This document shows positions 44,284-54,266 of a DNA stretch of 64,000 nt, in pieces. How positions within the stretch are numbered: position 1 is the stretch's first letter; every line of letters starts with the position of its first letter. A program made the position numbers and the translations under genes. Source of the DNA: CAYJCL01 sp964370475 (lineage in GTDB: Bacteria > Bacillota_I > Bacilli_A > RF39 > UBA660); NCBI GenBank assembly GCA_964370475.1, contig CAYJJI010000002.1:34965-98964 (forward strand), given 5' to 3'. The notes under the pieces are model-generated. The model worked only from the letters and a program-made list of their open reading frames with translations. It searched no databases and had not been told where the DNA came from.

Positions 44284-46221
44284 ATGAAAAAATTATGGTT
44301 ATTATATAAGTTGTTTATAGGTGTTATCATACTAGTTTTACTTGTGTTAGGAGGATTATATACTTATTCTTATTTATCTCCTTCTATAGCTATAGAAAAC
44401 AGTAATTCTATTATTATTTATGATAGGGATGAAAATCCTGTTTATTATAGCAATAATACTGCTAATTGGGTGACACTTGAGAATATTAGTCAAGATGTTA
44501 TAAATGCTGTGGTAAGTGTTGAGGATAAAAATTTTTATAGTCATTTAGGTTTTGATTATTTACGTATTGCTAAAGCGATGATGATTAATATAGAGAGTGG
44601 GGGAATTGTTCAGGGAGCTAGTACTATTAGTCAACAATATGTTAAAAATTTATTTTTAGATTTTGATAAAACTTGGAATCGTAAAGTTGATGAAGCTTTA
44701 TTAACTATGAATTTAGAAATGCATTATGAAAAAGATGAAATACTAGAGGGATATTTAAATACTATATATTATGGACAGGGAAATTATGGTATTTATGATG
44801 CTAGTATGTATTATTTTAATAAAGAACCGAATGAATTGACTTTAGAAGAGTCAATTATGTTAGTAGGAATTCCTAAGAAACCTAATGATTTTAATCCTGT
44901 AACTAATTATGAATTAGCTAAAGAAAGAGCTTTAGTAGTAGCTAGTACAATGGTTAGTAATGGATTTATTACTGAAGAGAGATATCATAATTTATTTGTC
45001 TTAGATTTAGCTATACATGGAAGTAGAGAAGATAATTCACTTGAAACTATAATGTATTATTATGATGCTGTATATAATGAATTGGAGACAATTGATGAGA
45101 TTCCTGTTTCGTTACTTGATACTGGAGGTTTAAAAATATATACATCTTTAGATATGGAAGTTCAAACTGAAATGGAAAATTCAATTAAAAGAAATATGAA
45201 CGATTCAGAGGAATTACAAGTAGCTAGTGTAGTTATAGAACCTGATACTGGAGCAGTTTTGGCTCTTTCTGGTGGTGTTGATTATGCTATTAGTCAGTAT
45301 AATAGGGCGTTAAGTTCTAAAAGGCAGGTTGGTTCTTCTATTAAACCTATTTTGTATTATGCTGCTCTTGAAAATGGGATGGTTAGTTCTACGAAATTTC
45401 TAAGTGAACCTACAACTTTTGTTTTTTCTGATACTGATTCCTATTCTCCTATAAATTATAATGAAGTTTATGGAAATCAGGAAATTACAATGGCTGCAGC
45501 ACTTTCTTATTCTGATAATATATATGCTGTTAAGACTCATTTATTTTTAGGTGAAGAGACGTTAGTTGATACTTCTAAAAGAATGGGTATTGATGCTGAA
45601 TTACTAGCTAATCCATCTTTAGCACTTGGTACTAGTGAAATAAATATGATGGATTTTGCAGGTGCATACACTATTTTAGCTAACGGAGGATACGAAAAGG
45701 AAATTACTTTTATTGACAGAATAGAGGATTTAGATGGGAATGTTTTATATGAGAACGATAGGGAAGAGAAGTTAGTCTTAAATCCTAATTATGTGTTTAT
45801 TTTAAACGAAATGATGACAGGTACTTATAATAGTGCGTTTGATGATTATAATTCTCCTACTGTTATTTCTATTGCTTCTAAAATATCAAGAGAGTATGCA
45901 GTTAAAACCGGATCTACAGGAACTGATTTTTGGATGGTAGGATATAATCCTGATGTTTTAATGTTAGTATGGAATGGAAATGATGATTCTTCCACTCTAA
46001 AAGTAAGCCAGGGCGGAGTAAGTAAAAACATTTGGGTTGATACTGTTGAAGCGTATTTAAAAGATAAGGAGGCTAATTGGTATCAACAACCTGAAAATGT
46101 AGTAGGAGTTCCACTAGATGCTATTAGCGGAGAACCGGTTAATGATGCATTAAAAACTGTTATGTATTATTATGTTAGTGGTAGTGAAGTAGGGTATAAG
46201 AAGGAAGATTACTTACAGTAA
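44284..46221 (+). CDS. Class A penicillin-binding protein
   Basis: 645 aa bifunctional enzyme: membrane anchor (about 10-30), glycosyltransferase 51 domain with EDKNFYSHLGFD (catalytic Glu80) and ASTISQQYVKN, then a transpeptidase domain with Ser351 in SSIK, SDN near 410 and KTGS near 545. Polymerises and cross-links peptidoglycan outside the membrane. Runs + among genes on the minus strand, against the fork. Confidence 0.97.
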   Translation: MKKLWLLYKLFIGVIILVLLVLGGLYTYSYLSPSIAIENSNSIIIYDRDENPVYYSNNTANWVTLENISQDVINAVVSVEDKNFYSHLGFDYLRIAKAMMINIESGGIVQGASTISQQYVKNLFLDFDKTWNRKVDEALLTMNLEMHYEKDEILEGYLNTIYYGQGNYGIYDASMYYFNKEPNELTLEESIMLVGIPKKPNDFNPVTNYELAKERALVVASTMVSNGFITEERYHNLFVLDLAIHGSREDNSLETIMYYYDAVYNELETIDEIPVSLLDTGGLKIYTSLDMEVQTEMENSIKRNMNDSEELQVASVVIEPDTGAVLALSGGVDYAISQYNRALSSKRQVGSSIKPILYYAALENGMVSSTKFLSEPTTFVFSDTDSYSPINYNEVYGNQEITMAAALSYSDNIYAVKTHLFLGEETLVDTSKRMGIDAELLANPSLALGTSEINMMDFAGAYTILANGGYEKEITFIDRIEDLDGNVLYENDREEKLVLNPNYVFILNEMMTGTYNSAFDDYNSPTVISIASKISREYAVKTGSTGTDFWMVGYNPDVLMLVWNGNDDSSTLKVSQGGVSKNIWVDTVEAYLKDKEANWYQQPENVVGVPLDAISGEPVNDALKTVMYYYVSGSEVGYKKEDYLQ

Positions 46222-46226
46222 ATAGT

Positions 46227-46256
46227 AAAAAGATAACTATGTTAGTTATCTTTTTT
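46227..46256. terminator. Bidirectional terminator shared by PBP and the next gene
   Basis: AAAAAGATAACTA / TAGTTATCTTTTTT between convergent genes. On the minus side it encodes the last codons (Lys-Lys-Asp-Asn-stop) of the 262-aa protein. Confidence 0.85.
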
Positions 46257-47030
46257 ATATTTTTTAGGTACTAAAATGTGACAATTTTCATTTTCGTTTA
46301 ATTCAAAAAATTTAATGTACTGTCCTGTTAAATCTCCTGAATTTTCTATTTCATATGGTTTATCTTGTTTAATTAAGTAAGGAATGAATTCTTCAGGAAG
46401 GGATTCTATTGGTATTTCAAATTGAAGCATATTTTCTATTAGTTCTTTATAATTTCCATCTTGATGTCTTAATAATATGTTATTTTCACCACATCTATAT
46501 TCAGCACTGTTTGTATAATATGTATTTAACGATCTAACATATTGAATTATATAACTACAATTTTGATGTATAGAGTCATTTTCTTGTTGATATATTTCTT
46601 TGTGATTTGTAAAAGTCATTAGTAATGGATGATTTAATATTTTGTTACATGTATTATAAAATTCTTCTATATCCATAATTTCGAACATTTCTTCTTTGGT
46701 TGTTATGTTGTTGTAATTTAATTGGTTGTTTTTTGTGCTTATTTCTATATTAGGTATATAAGGACTATATAATAACGCCTCCTTTATTATAGGTATTTTT
46801 CTTAATAAATTCTCTATTTTTTTTACTATATTTTCTCGTTTATATCCAAAAACTCTTATTACTTGTTCTTTTTCGCTAGCAAATGTATTGCTAAAGTCAA
46901 AATTTAATTCTTTATATTTTCCTAATAATCTAATTACATTGTTAAGTGAATTTAGTTCTTCTTTTAATTGACAAGTTTCTTTTTTGATTGCTATTACTAA
47001 TTCTAAGTAATTGTAACTTTTCTTTTCCAT
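46242..47030 (-). CDS. Protein of unknown function
   Basis: 262 aa, no signal or membrane helix, mainly helical and charged with a basic C-terminus (LVPKKYKKDN). Recognised family: none. Sits between noc and PBP, the left edge of the inserted 30-kb block. Confidence 0.7.
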   Translation of the reverse strand: MEKKSYNYLELVIAIKKETCQLKEELNSLNNVIRLLGKYKELNFDFSNTFASEKEQVIRVFGYKRENIVKKIENLLRKIPIIKEALLYSPYIPNIEISTKNNQLNYNNITTKEEMFEIMDIEEFYNTCNKILNHPLLMTFTNHKEIYQQENDSIHQNCSYIIQYVRSLNTYYTNSAEYRCGENNILLRHQDGNYKELIENMLQFEIPIESLPEEFIPYLIKQDKPYEIENSGDLTGQYIKFFELNENENCHILVPKKYKKDN

Positions 47031-47083
47031 TATATAACCTCTTAATCTAATTTTTATTATACAACGTTTTTTTAAGAGTGCAA

Positions 47084-47108
47084 TAAAAAAATAGTATGTT
47101 TATACTAT
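47084..47108 (-). terminator. Terminator after noc
   Basis: ATAGTAT AAAC ATACTAT followed by T residues on the minus strand, including the noc stop codon. Confidence 0.85.
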
Positions 47109-48244
47109 TTTTCTATTAATATACTTATTTGGACTTGCTTTCCTAAATCATATTCGTTTACAAATATTTTTTGACCTTGAGATTTTAAGGTATCTACTAA
47201 AGACATAATTTCATTTTTAGCGTCTGTTTGTGTTGGATTTGATGTTGGAAGTGCAAAATCTAGTGTTTCATGTTCAATAGGCGCCTTAGCACTAATTGTA
47301 GAATCTAGTGTGTCGATGTTATTTGTAGCTACTTTGAACACTGATGTTTCACTGTTTCCTACATTTATTCCTGTATCTAAGTTTGCTGTTTCACTTTCTG
47401 CGAAGTTAAAGAATTTATTTTCTGCAGGTTGAACTTCTTCTACTTTATTTTCTATAACTTTCTTTTCATTTATTTGAACGTCAGTAGGCAATGAACCACT
47501 GAATTCAGTCATAGTATCTTCTGGCATCATCATACTTTCAACACTCCTTTTTGGTTTATCATCTCTTATATCTCTAGCGTTATTCTTGATGTCTTCAAAA
47601 CTAGGTAAGTTATCAATTATTGGTTGTGCTGCATTACCTATTGTTGGATCATTTTTAAGTTCTTGTTCTAGTTGTCTAACTGTTAGTCTTTCATTAACTA
47701 TTTTATTTAGCCATAGGTGTTGTTTTGATTTATCTTCGACTTTTAATAATGTTCTGGCATGTCTTTCACTTATTTTATTTTCCATTAATGCTTTTTGAAT
47801 TGATTCATCAAGATTTAAAAGTCTTAGTTTATTAGCTATTGCAGATTGTGATAAACCCATTTTTTTTGCTAATTGTTCTTGAGTTAAATATCCTTTATCT
47901 AATAAATTTTTGTAAGATCTAGCTTCTTCTATAGCTGATAAATCTCTTCTTTGTAAATTTTCTACCAAAGCTACTTCAGCACTTTTATTATCGTCAATGT
48001 TTGAAATAATCGCTGGAACTTTTACTAAACCTGCTTGAGTTGCAGCTTTATATCTTCTTTCTCCTGCTATTATTTCATATTTATTACCTAATTTTCTTAA
48101 TACAAGTGGCTGAATTATACCATGTTCTTTTATAGAATCTGATAATTCTTTTAGTCCTTGTTCATCGAAAGCTAAACGTGGTTGAAAACGATTTGGTATG
48201 ATATCGTCTAAGTTTATTTGTAATACTTCTGATTCTATATTCAT
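47105..48244 (-). CDS. noc: Nucleoid occlusion protein Noc (ParB-like CTPase)
   Basis: 379 aa. ParB N-domain with GERRYKAA and ENLQRRD (CTP binding), HTH LSQSAIANKLRLL and ISERHAR. At the specificity positions it has Gln133, Lys139 and Arg161, the Noc set, against the ParB set in spo0J. It should bind the TTTCCCGGGAAA sites at 63.57-63.83 kb and keep FtsZ off the nucleoid. It lacks the N-terminal amphipathic helix of B. subtilis Noc and has a long, low-complexity C-terminus (about 210-350). Located after rsmG as in Bacillus. Confidence 0.93.
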   Translation of the reverse strand: MNIESEVLQINLDDIIPNRFQPRLAFDEQGLKELSDSIKEHGIIQPLVLRKLGNKYEIIAGERRYKAATQAGLVKVPAIISNIDDNKSAEVALVENLQRRDLSAIEEARSYKNLLDKGYLTQEQLAKKMGLSQSAIANKLRLLNLDESIQKALMENKISERHARTLLKVEDKSKQHLWLNKIVNERLTVRQLEQELKNDPTIGNAAQPIIDNLPSFEDIKNNARDIRDDKPKRSVESMMMPEDTMTEFSGSLPTDVQINEKKVIENKVEEVQPAENKFFNFAESETANLDTGINVGNSETSVFKVATNNIDTLDSTISAKAPIEHETLDFALPTSNPTQTDAKNEIMSLVDTLKSQGQKIFVNEYDLGKQVQISILIEK

Positions 48245-48288
48245 TGTACAGCCCCTTTTTAATCTATTCTTCTATTATTAATAATAAC

Positions 48289-49005
48289 CTATTTTTTTGA
48301 ATTTAGCAATGGGTATTTGATTATCTTGTCGTATAGTCTAGGATACTCTGAAGGAGTTTTTTTTGTTTTTTTAATTACTAATATATTTCTTTGACTATTT
48401 TCAATTGGTAATTTAAATTCGATATTCTTAACTAGTTTTCCACCTAATATTGATAGAGCGAAGGTATAGTCTGCTTCTTTTGTTAAATCTCCTTTTAAAG
48501 CTATAAAATAGCCATCTATTTTTAATAAAGGTATTGATAATTCTGATAGAGTAATTATATTAGCTACTGCTCTAGATGTTACTATATCGAATTTTTCTTT
48601 ATTTGTTGATGCAAATTCTTCTGCTCTTTGATGAGTTATATTTATTTTATCTATATTTAATTTTTTAGATAGTTCTTGTAAAAATTTTGTCTTTTTATTA
48701 TTTGAATCTAATAAAGTTACTTCTATTTCCGGAAATAATATTTTTATGATCATTCCAGGAAATCCAGCACCCGTTCCAATATCTAATAGATTATTTACAG
48801 TTTTTAAATCATTAGCTTTTAAAATTGTTATTGAATCGTAAAAATGTTTTAAGTATATATCTTCTTCATTAGTTATTCTTGTTAGATTTGTATGACTGTT
48901 ATATTCTATTAAAAATTCTTTATATATTAATAGTTGTTGTTCTTGAATATCAGTTAATTCTATATTAAATTCTTTTATTTTTTGTTTAAATTCTTCTAAA
49001 TTCAT
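48289..49005 (-). CDS. rsmG: 16S rRNA 7-methylguanosine-527 methyltransferase
   Basis: 238 aa. SAM motif NLLDIGTGAGFPGM; modifies G527 of 16S rRNA (loss gives streptomycin resistance). One base after mnmG. Confidence 0.97.
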   Translation of the reverse strand: MNLEEFKQKIKEFNIELTDIQEQQLLIYKEFLIEYNSHTNLTRITNEEDIYLKHFYDSITILKANDLKTVNNLLDIGTGAGFPGMIIKILFPEIEVTLLDSNNKKTKFLQELSKKLNIDKINITHQRAEEFASTNKEKFDIVTSRAVANIITLSELSIPLLKIDGYFIALKGDLTKEADYTFALSILGGKLVKNIEFKLPIENSQRNILVIKKTKKTPSEYPRLYDKIIKYPLLNSKK

Positions 49006-49006
49006 A

Positions 49007-50875
49007 TTACTCCTTATTATAATACTTTCTTAAATATACTGTAAGTATCGCTATATCTGAAGGATTTACTCCGCTTATTCTTGTTGCTTGAGCAATTGTA
49101 CTAGGTCTGATTTGAATAAACTTTTGTTTTGCTTCTGAAGCTAAATTATTTACTTTATTATAATCAATATCTTTTGGAATTTGCTTTTCTTCCAATTTTA
49201 ATAATTTTTCTACTTCCTTGTATGTTTTTTCGATGTATCCTTCATATTTTATTGATATTGTAACTTGTTCTTGAATTTCTTCATTATATCCATAACAATA
49301 ACTATTTGTTTTTTTTAAGAAATCTAAAGTGATTTCTGGTCTTTTGAGTAATTGAAATAATGACAAAGTAGTTGTTGGAATATTTATATTATGCTCATTA
49401 AATACTTCTTTAACTTCATCTGTTATTTTCAATTTTTCTTCTTTTAACCAAGTAGTAAAATTCAATATTTTTAATTCTTTAAGTAGTAAGTTATCATATC
49501 TCTCTTGATTTATTAATTTATTTTTATAGGCATGATGTCCTAATCTTAAGTCGGCATTATCATGTCTTAAGATTAGTCTAAATTCTGCTCTTGAAGTTAA
49601 CATTCTATATGGTTCTCCAGTTCCTTTAGTAACTAAATCATCAATTAATACTCCTATATAAGCTTCATTTCGTTTTAATATTAAAGGTTCTATATCATTT
49701 ATTTTATTTGATGCATTTAATCCTGCTATTAGTCCTTGTGCAGCTGCTTCTTCATAACCACTTGTTCCGTTTATTTGACCAGCTGTATATAAGTTTTTGA
49801 TTATTTTATTTTCTAATGAATTATTGATTTGTAAAGGATTTATAGCATCATATTCGATGGCATAAGCATATTTTTTTATAATTGCATTTTCTAATCCAGG
49901 AAGTGAATGAACCATTTGTTCTTGAATATCTTTTGGCATTGATGTTGAAAAACCTTGAATGTACCATTCATCTGTGTAATTAGATTCTGGTTCTAAGAAT
50001 AGTTGGTGTCTTTCTTTATCTTTAAATCTTACAATTTTATCTTCTATTGAAGGACAATATCTTGGACCAACACCTTCAACATGGCCTCCATACATACTTG
50101 ATTTTTCTAAATTATTTTCGATAATTTCATGTGTTTTTGGAGTGGTATAGATTAAATAACAACTTCTTTGTTTATCAATATCATAAAGTGGTTTCGTTAT
50201 ATGAGAGAATGTATAGTATTTTTTGCTACCTTTTTCTTCTTGTAAATTATCAAAATTAATAGAATTTTGAGCTATTCTTGGCGGTGTACCTGTTTTTAAT
50301 CTTTGAATATCTAATCCTAGAGATTTTAATTTATCACTTAAATGATTTGATCTTTCTTCTCCGTGAGGTCCACTGTTAGTTTTTGTGTTTCCAATGAGAA
50401 TTGTACCTTTTAAATATGTTCCGGTAGTTAATATTACAGCATTTGCATATAAGATTTCATTATTTTTTAATATAATTCCTTTAACTGTATTATCTTCTAT
50501 AATAAGATCTTCTACCATACCTTCTATAATATTTAAGTTTTCAATTTCACTTAATTTTTCTAGCATTATTTTTGGATATGTTACTTTGTCAGCTTGTGCT
50601 CTTAATGACCTAACTGCTGGACCTTTAGAATCATTAAGCATTTTGATTTGGAAATGTGATTCGTCTGCGACGATACCCATTAATCCACCTAAAGCGTCTA
50701 TTTCTCTTACTATTATACCTTTTGCTGTTCCACCTATTGATGGATTGCATGGCATGTCAGCAATGTTTTTTATATTTGCTGTCACAAGAGCAGTTTTATT
50801 ACCTAACTTGCTTGCAGCATTAGCTGCTTCACAACCGGCATGTCCTCCTCCTACAACAATAATATCGTATTTCAT
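49007..50875 (-). CDS. mnmG: tRNA uridine 5-carboxymethylaminomethyl synthase subunit MnmG
   Basis: 622 aa FAD protein. VVGGGHAGCEAA at the N-terminus and GTSGYEEAAAQGLIAG. Works with MnmE to modify wobble uridine 34. Confidence 0.98.
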   Translation of the reverse strand: MKYDIIVVGGGHAGCEAANAASKLGNKTALVTANIKNIADMPCNPSIGGTAKGIIVREIDALGGLMGIVADESHFQIKMLNDSKGPAVRSLRAQADKVTYPKIMLEKLSEIENLNIIEGMVEDLIIEDNTVKGIILKNNEILYANAVILTTGTYLKGTILIGNTKTNSGPHGEERSNHLSDKLKSLGLDIQRLKTGTPPRIAQNSINFDNLQEEKGSKKYYTFSHITKPLYDIDKQRSCYLIYTTPKTHEIIENNLEKSSMYGGHVEGVGPRYCPSIEDKIVRFKDKERHQLFLEPESNYTDEWYIQGFSTSMPKDIQEQMVHSLPGLENAIIKKYAYAIEYDAINPLQINNSLENKIIKNLYTAGQINGTSGYEEAAAQGLIAGLNASNKINDIEPLILKRNEAYIGVLIDDLVTKGTGEPYRMLTSRAEFRLILRHDNADLRLGHHAYKNKLINQERYDNLLLKELKILNFTTWLKEEKLKITDEVKEVFNEHNINIPTTTLSLFQLLKRPEITLDFLKKTNSYCYGYNEEIQEQVTISIKYEGYIEKTYKEVEKLLKLEEKQIPKDIDYNKVNNLASEAKQKFIQIRPSTIAQATRISGVNPSDIAILTVYLRKYYNKE

Positions 50876-50881
50876 TTTTTC

Positions 50882-52231
50882 CTACTTTCCTAAGCAAAAT
50901 TTACTGAATAATTCGTCAAGAAGTTCATCTTTATATGTTGCTCCTATTATTTCTCCTAATAAATCCCAACATATTTTTATATCTGTTGTTAAAAAATCTA
51001 TTGGTGTTTGATTTACTATTTGTTCTTCAATTTCGTTAATTTTTTGTATTGACTTTTTTATTAAAGCTATTTGACGGGCGTTTGATAAATAAGTTAAATC
51101 TTTCAATTTAAAAGTTTCTAATTCAAATAACCTTATTATTTCTTTTTTTAATTCTCTTAAACCATCATTATTAATAGTATTTCCTTTAATTACATGTTTT
51201 AATTTAGAGTAATCTAATTTATTTTCTAAGTCACACTTATTTATATATATTATTGATTTTTTATTTTTTATTTTTTCAATTAGTTCTTCATCTTCTCTAG
51301 ATAATTTTTCATTATTATTTAATACTAATATTACTAAATCTGCAATTTTTATTTGTTCTAAACTTTTGTCTACTCCTATTTTTTCTACAAAGTCAGTAGT
51401 TTTTCTTATACCAGCTGTATCTATAAAATTAATTTTTACACCGCTTAAGTAGATGCTTCCTTCAACTATATCTCTTGTAGTTCCTGGTATATCAGTTACT
51501 ATAGCTTTATTTGTTTCTAGGAATTGATTTAGAATTGAACTTTTTCCTACATTTGGTTGACCTATTATAGCTATATTTATTCCATCTTTTATAATTTTAC
51601 TATTTGATGAATCTTTATATAGTTTTTCTAATTTTTCTTTTATTTCTTTAATTTTTGGTGTTAAAATTTGGTGTGTTATTTCTTCTGCATCTTCATATTC
51701 TGGAAAATCTATGTTTACTTCTATATTTGCTAATAGTGATACCAATATTTGTCTCAAATCATTTATTTTATTTGTTAGAGAACCTGTTAATTGGTTTACT
51801 GCCAAGTTTCTTGCATTTTCTGTATCTGATTCTATTAAATCTTGTACTGCTTCTGCTTGGGCTAAATCTATTTTTCCGTTTAAAAATCTTCTTTTTGTGA
51901 ATTCTCCTGGTTCTGCTAATCTACAACCATTCATCAATAATAATTCTAATATTTTGTTTGTTGTAGAAATTCCTCCATGGGAATTTATTTCAATTATGTC
52001 TTCACCTGTATATGTATTTGGTTTTTTCATTACAGATAGTAAAACTTCATCTATTATTTTTGAATCTTCAATTATATGACCATAATTTATGGTATGGGTA
52101 GATACTTGATCTATATTTTTTCCTTTATATAATTTTTTTATAATATTTATGGATTCTGGTCCACTTATTCTAATTATTGATATTGCTCCAACACCTTGAG
52201 ATGTTGCTACTGCACAGATAGTATCATCCAT
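50882..52231 (-). CDS. mnmE: tRNA modification GTPase MnmE
   Basis: 449 aa. G1 GQPNVGKSS near 225, GTTRD (switch), and the C-terminal CLGK with the catalytic Cys. Partner of MnmG, encoded next door (6-base gap). Confidence 0.98.
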   Translation of the reverse strand: MDDTICAVATSQGVGAISIIRISGPESINIIKKLYKGKNIDQVSTHTINYGHIIEDSKIIDEVLLSVMKKPNTYTGEDIIEINSHGGISTTNKILELLLMNGCRLAEPGEFTKRRFLNGKIDLAQAEAVQDLIESDTENARNLAVNQLTGSLTNKINDLRQILVSLLANIEVNIDFPEYEDAEEITHQILTPKIKEIKEKLEKLYKDSSNSKIIKDGINIAIIGQPNVGKSSILNQFLETNKAIVTDIPGTTRDIVEGSIYLSGVKINFIDTAGIRKTTDFVEKIGVDKSLEQIKIADLVILVLNNNEKLSREDEELIEKIKNKKSIIYINKCDLENKLDYSKLKHVIKGNTINNDGLRELKKEIIRLFELETFKLKDLTYLSNARQIALIKKSIQKINEIEEQIVNQTPIDFLTTDIKICWDLLGEIIGATYKDELLDELFSKFCLGK

Positions 52232-52255
52232 ATTTTCACTCCCTTTTTTAGTGGT

Positions 52256-52261
52256 ATTATA
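52256..52261 (-). promoter_or_regulatory. Extended -10 of mnmE
   Basis: TGCTATAAT on the minus strand, about 25 bases upstream of ATG 52231. The -35 is poor. Confidence 0.5.
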
Positions 52262-52330
52262 GCATATTTTTTTATTTTATTATAGTTTTAATTATCATGA
52301 TGTAATAATTAAATTATTTTTTAGAACAAA

Positions 52331-52352
52331 TTAAAAACCTATTTCTAGGTTT
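52331..52352 (-). terminator. Terminator after jag
   Basis: AAACCTA...TAGGTTT with a T run, at the jag stop. Separates the rpmH-jag operon from mnmE. Confidence 0.75.
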
Positions 52353-52959
52353 AATCTTTATATTTAATAATTATATGACGATTTGGATCTTCGCCTTCAC
52401 TTACTGTTTGAATATTTTTGAAGTTTGTTAGTACATTATGAATTGTTCTTCTTTGGAAAGAATTCATATTTTCTAATTTCGCGTCTATCTTTGTTAGCTG
52501 AACTTCTTTAGCTATTTTTTTAGCGGTATATTCAAGATTTTTTAGTTGTTTTTCTTTATAATTTTCAACATCTAAAATTATATATGGATATTTCCCAATT
52601 TCATTAAAGACTAATTGTCTTAAAATCATTTGGATAGAAGTTAATGTTCTTCCATCTTTTCCTATTAATATTGAATTATTGTCAGAGTACATTTTAATAG
52701 TAATTTGTTCTTCTCTGATTTTACTTTCAAATTTAACTTCTAAATTCATATTATTTGTTAGTTCTTCAAGATATTTTATTAAATATTTTTTAACATTTTC
52801 TATTGTAACTAGTTTTAATGTATATGTTTTAGATTTAAATAGTCCACCTTTTTCTTCTTCCATATGATAAATTACATTTTTTTCTTCTAAATTTAAGTTT
52901 TTAAGTGTTTCTTCTAGTAATTTATCTTTTTCTTTTCCAGTAAATGTTTCAACTTTCAT
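52351..52959 (-). CDS. jag: RNA-binding protein Jag/KhpB
   Basis: 202 aa: Jag-N domain, a KH domain with NSILIGKDGRTLTSIQ and an R3H domain (SEGEDPNRHIIIKYKD). Pairs with KhpA to bind RNA and influence cell-wall synthesis. One base after yidC. Confidence 0.95.
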   Translation of the reverse strand: MKVETFTGKEKDKLLEETLKNLNLEEKNVIYHMEEEKGGLFKSKTYTLKLVTIENVKKYLIKYLEELTNNMNLEVKFESKIREEQITIKMYSDNNSILIGKDGRTLTSIQMILRQLVFNEIGKYPYIILDVENYKEKQLKNLEYTAKKIAKEVQLTKIDAKLENMNSFQRRTIHNVLTNFKNIQTVSEGEDPNRHIIIKYKD

Positions 52960-52960
52960 A

Positions 52961-53884
52961 CTACACCTTCTTTTTCATATATTTATTAATAATTGAGTTT
53001 TGAGCTACTGCAAATAAATTTGTTGCAATCCAATACAGCGCTATTGCTGTTGGTAAACTGAATGATGCTAGTGATATTGTTACTAACATAATTTTCATCA
53101 TGAAATTCATTTGTGTTTGCATTTCATCAGTAGTTTGAGAACTCATTGTATTTTTAAATGATAAGTATGTACTTAGAATGATTAATACTATTAATGCTAT
53201 ATAAATATAATTTCCATCGCTTATTCCAACCCATGGAGTTGTTCCCAACTTTAATCCAAGGAAGAATTCTCCTTCAAAAATTGCTGGTACTCTATTGATT
53301 GCTTCTAAGAATGCAAAAAATACTGGTAATTGAATGAATGCTACTAAGCAACCTGAAACTGGATTGATATTATATTTTTTATAAATCATCATAGTTTCTT
53401 GACTTTTCATCATCATTGAATCTTTATCTTGTTTGTCTTTATATTTTTTTTCTAATGCTTTTATCTCAGGATTAGCTTTTTTCATATTTTCTGATTGCAT
53501 TTGAGATTTTCTTGTTAATGGCAGCATTGCTAATCTTATTATTATACCAATTAGTATAACTGAAATACCCATATTATTAACTAAATATCCTAGTTGTAAT
53601 ATAATGTACGCTAATGGTTTTACAAAGATAGTATCCCATAAACCTTCATATCCATTACTTGTAATAGTAAATTCTTCACATGTAGGAACTTTATTAATAA
53701 TTTCTACTTTATGTTCTTCATATAAATTTAAAGTATCTTTATCTGATGGTTGACATAAAATATTTGCTGTTAATGTTTGCCCCGTATTTTCATTGATAAC
53801 ATTTTTATTATCATCTTTAACATATTCAGTACAACCAGTTGTTAATAATATTATAGATAATAATATTAATATTTTCTTTTTCAT
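52961..53884 (-). CDS. yidC: Membrane protein insertase YidC
   Basis: 307 aa lipoprotein form (lipobox LLTTGC, Cys18). Five membrane helices in the insertase core, with NPVSGCLVAFIQLPVFFAF. Inserts membrane proteins. Overlaps rnpA by 4 bp. Confidence 0.97.
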   Translation of the reverse strand: MKKKILILLSIILLTTGCTEYVKDDNKNVINENTGQTLTANILCQPSDKDTLNLYEEHKVEIINKVPTCEEFTITSNGYEGLWDTIFVKPLAYIILQLGYLVNNMGISVILIGIIIRLAMLPLTRKSQMQSENMKKANPEIKALEKKYKDKQDKDSMMMKSQETMMIYKKYNINPVSGCLVAFIQLPVFFAFLEAINRVPAIFEGEFFLGLKLGTTPWVGISDGNYIYIALIVLIILSTYLSFKNTMSSQTTDEMQTQMNFMMKIMLVTISLASFSLPTAIALYWIATNLFAVAQNSIINKYMKKKV

Positions 53885-54213
53885 TTATTCTCCTTATTTG
53901 CAATTAATGATATTAATTTATCTTCTAGTTTAGAATATTCTTTATTTACTGATTTCATTCTAATCATTATCACATAATCAAAATTATTAGCAAATTGATT
54001 TTTATATTCATCTAAAATACTTTTTACTTGTCTTTTTAATTTATTTCTTACTACTGCGTTACCTGATTTTGTACTTATCGTAATTCCATATAGTGGAACT
54101 ATTTCTTTTTTAGGAAACCTATATATAATAAAATAATCATTTTTATTGTATTTTCCTTTTTTTATTATTTTGGTAAATTCAGTACTTTTTTTAATGATTT
54201 CTACTTTTTTCAT
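53881..54213 (-). CDS. rnpA: Ribonuclease P protein component
   Basis: 110 aa. RNR motif NAVVRNKLKRQVK near 53-65. Assists the catalytic RNA in tRNA 5' processing. Follows rpmH as in most bacteria. Confidence 0.97.
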   Translation of the reverse strand: MKKVEIIKKSTEFTKIIKKGKYNKNDYFIIYRFPKKEIVPLYGITISTKSGNAVVRNKLKRQVKSILDEYKNQFANNFDYVIMIRMKSVNKEYSKLEDKLISLIANKENK

Positions 54214-54230
54214 GGAATTACCCCTTTATA

Positions 54231-54266
54231 ATAAATAAAACCACTTAAAAAATAGCGGTTTATTTT
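54231..54266 (-). terminator. Hairpin between rpmH and rnpA
   Basis: AAATAAACC...GGTTTTATTT with flanking A/T, overlapping the rpmH stop. May attenuate rnpA relative to rpmH. Confidence 0.55.
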
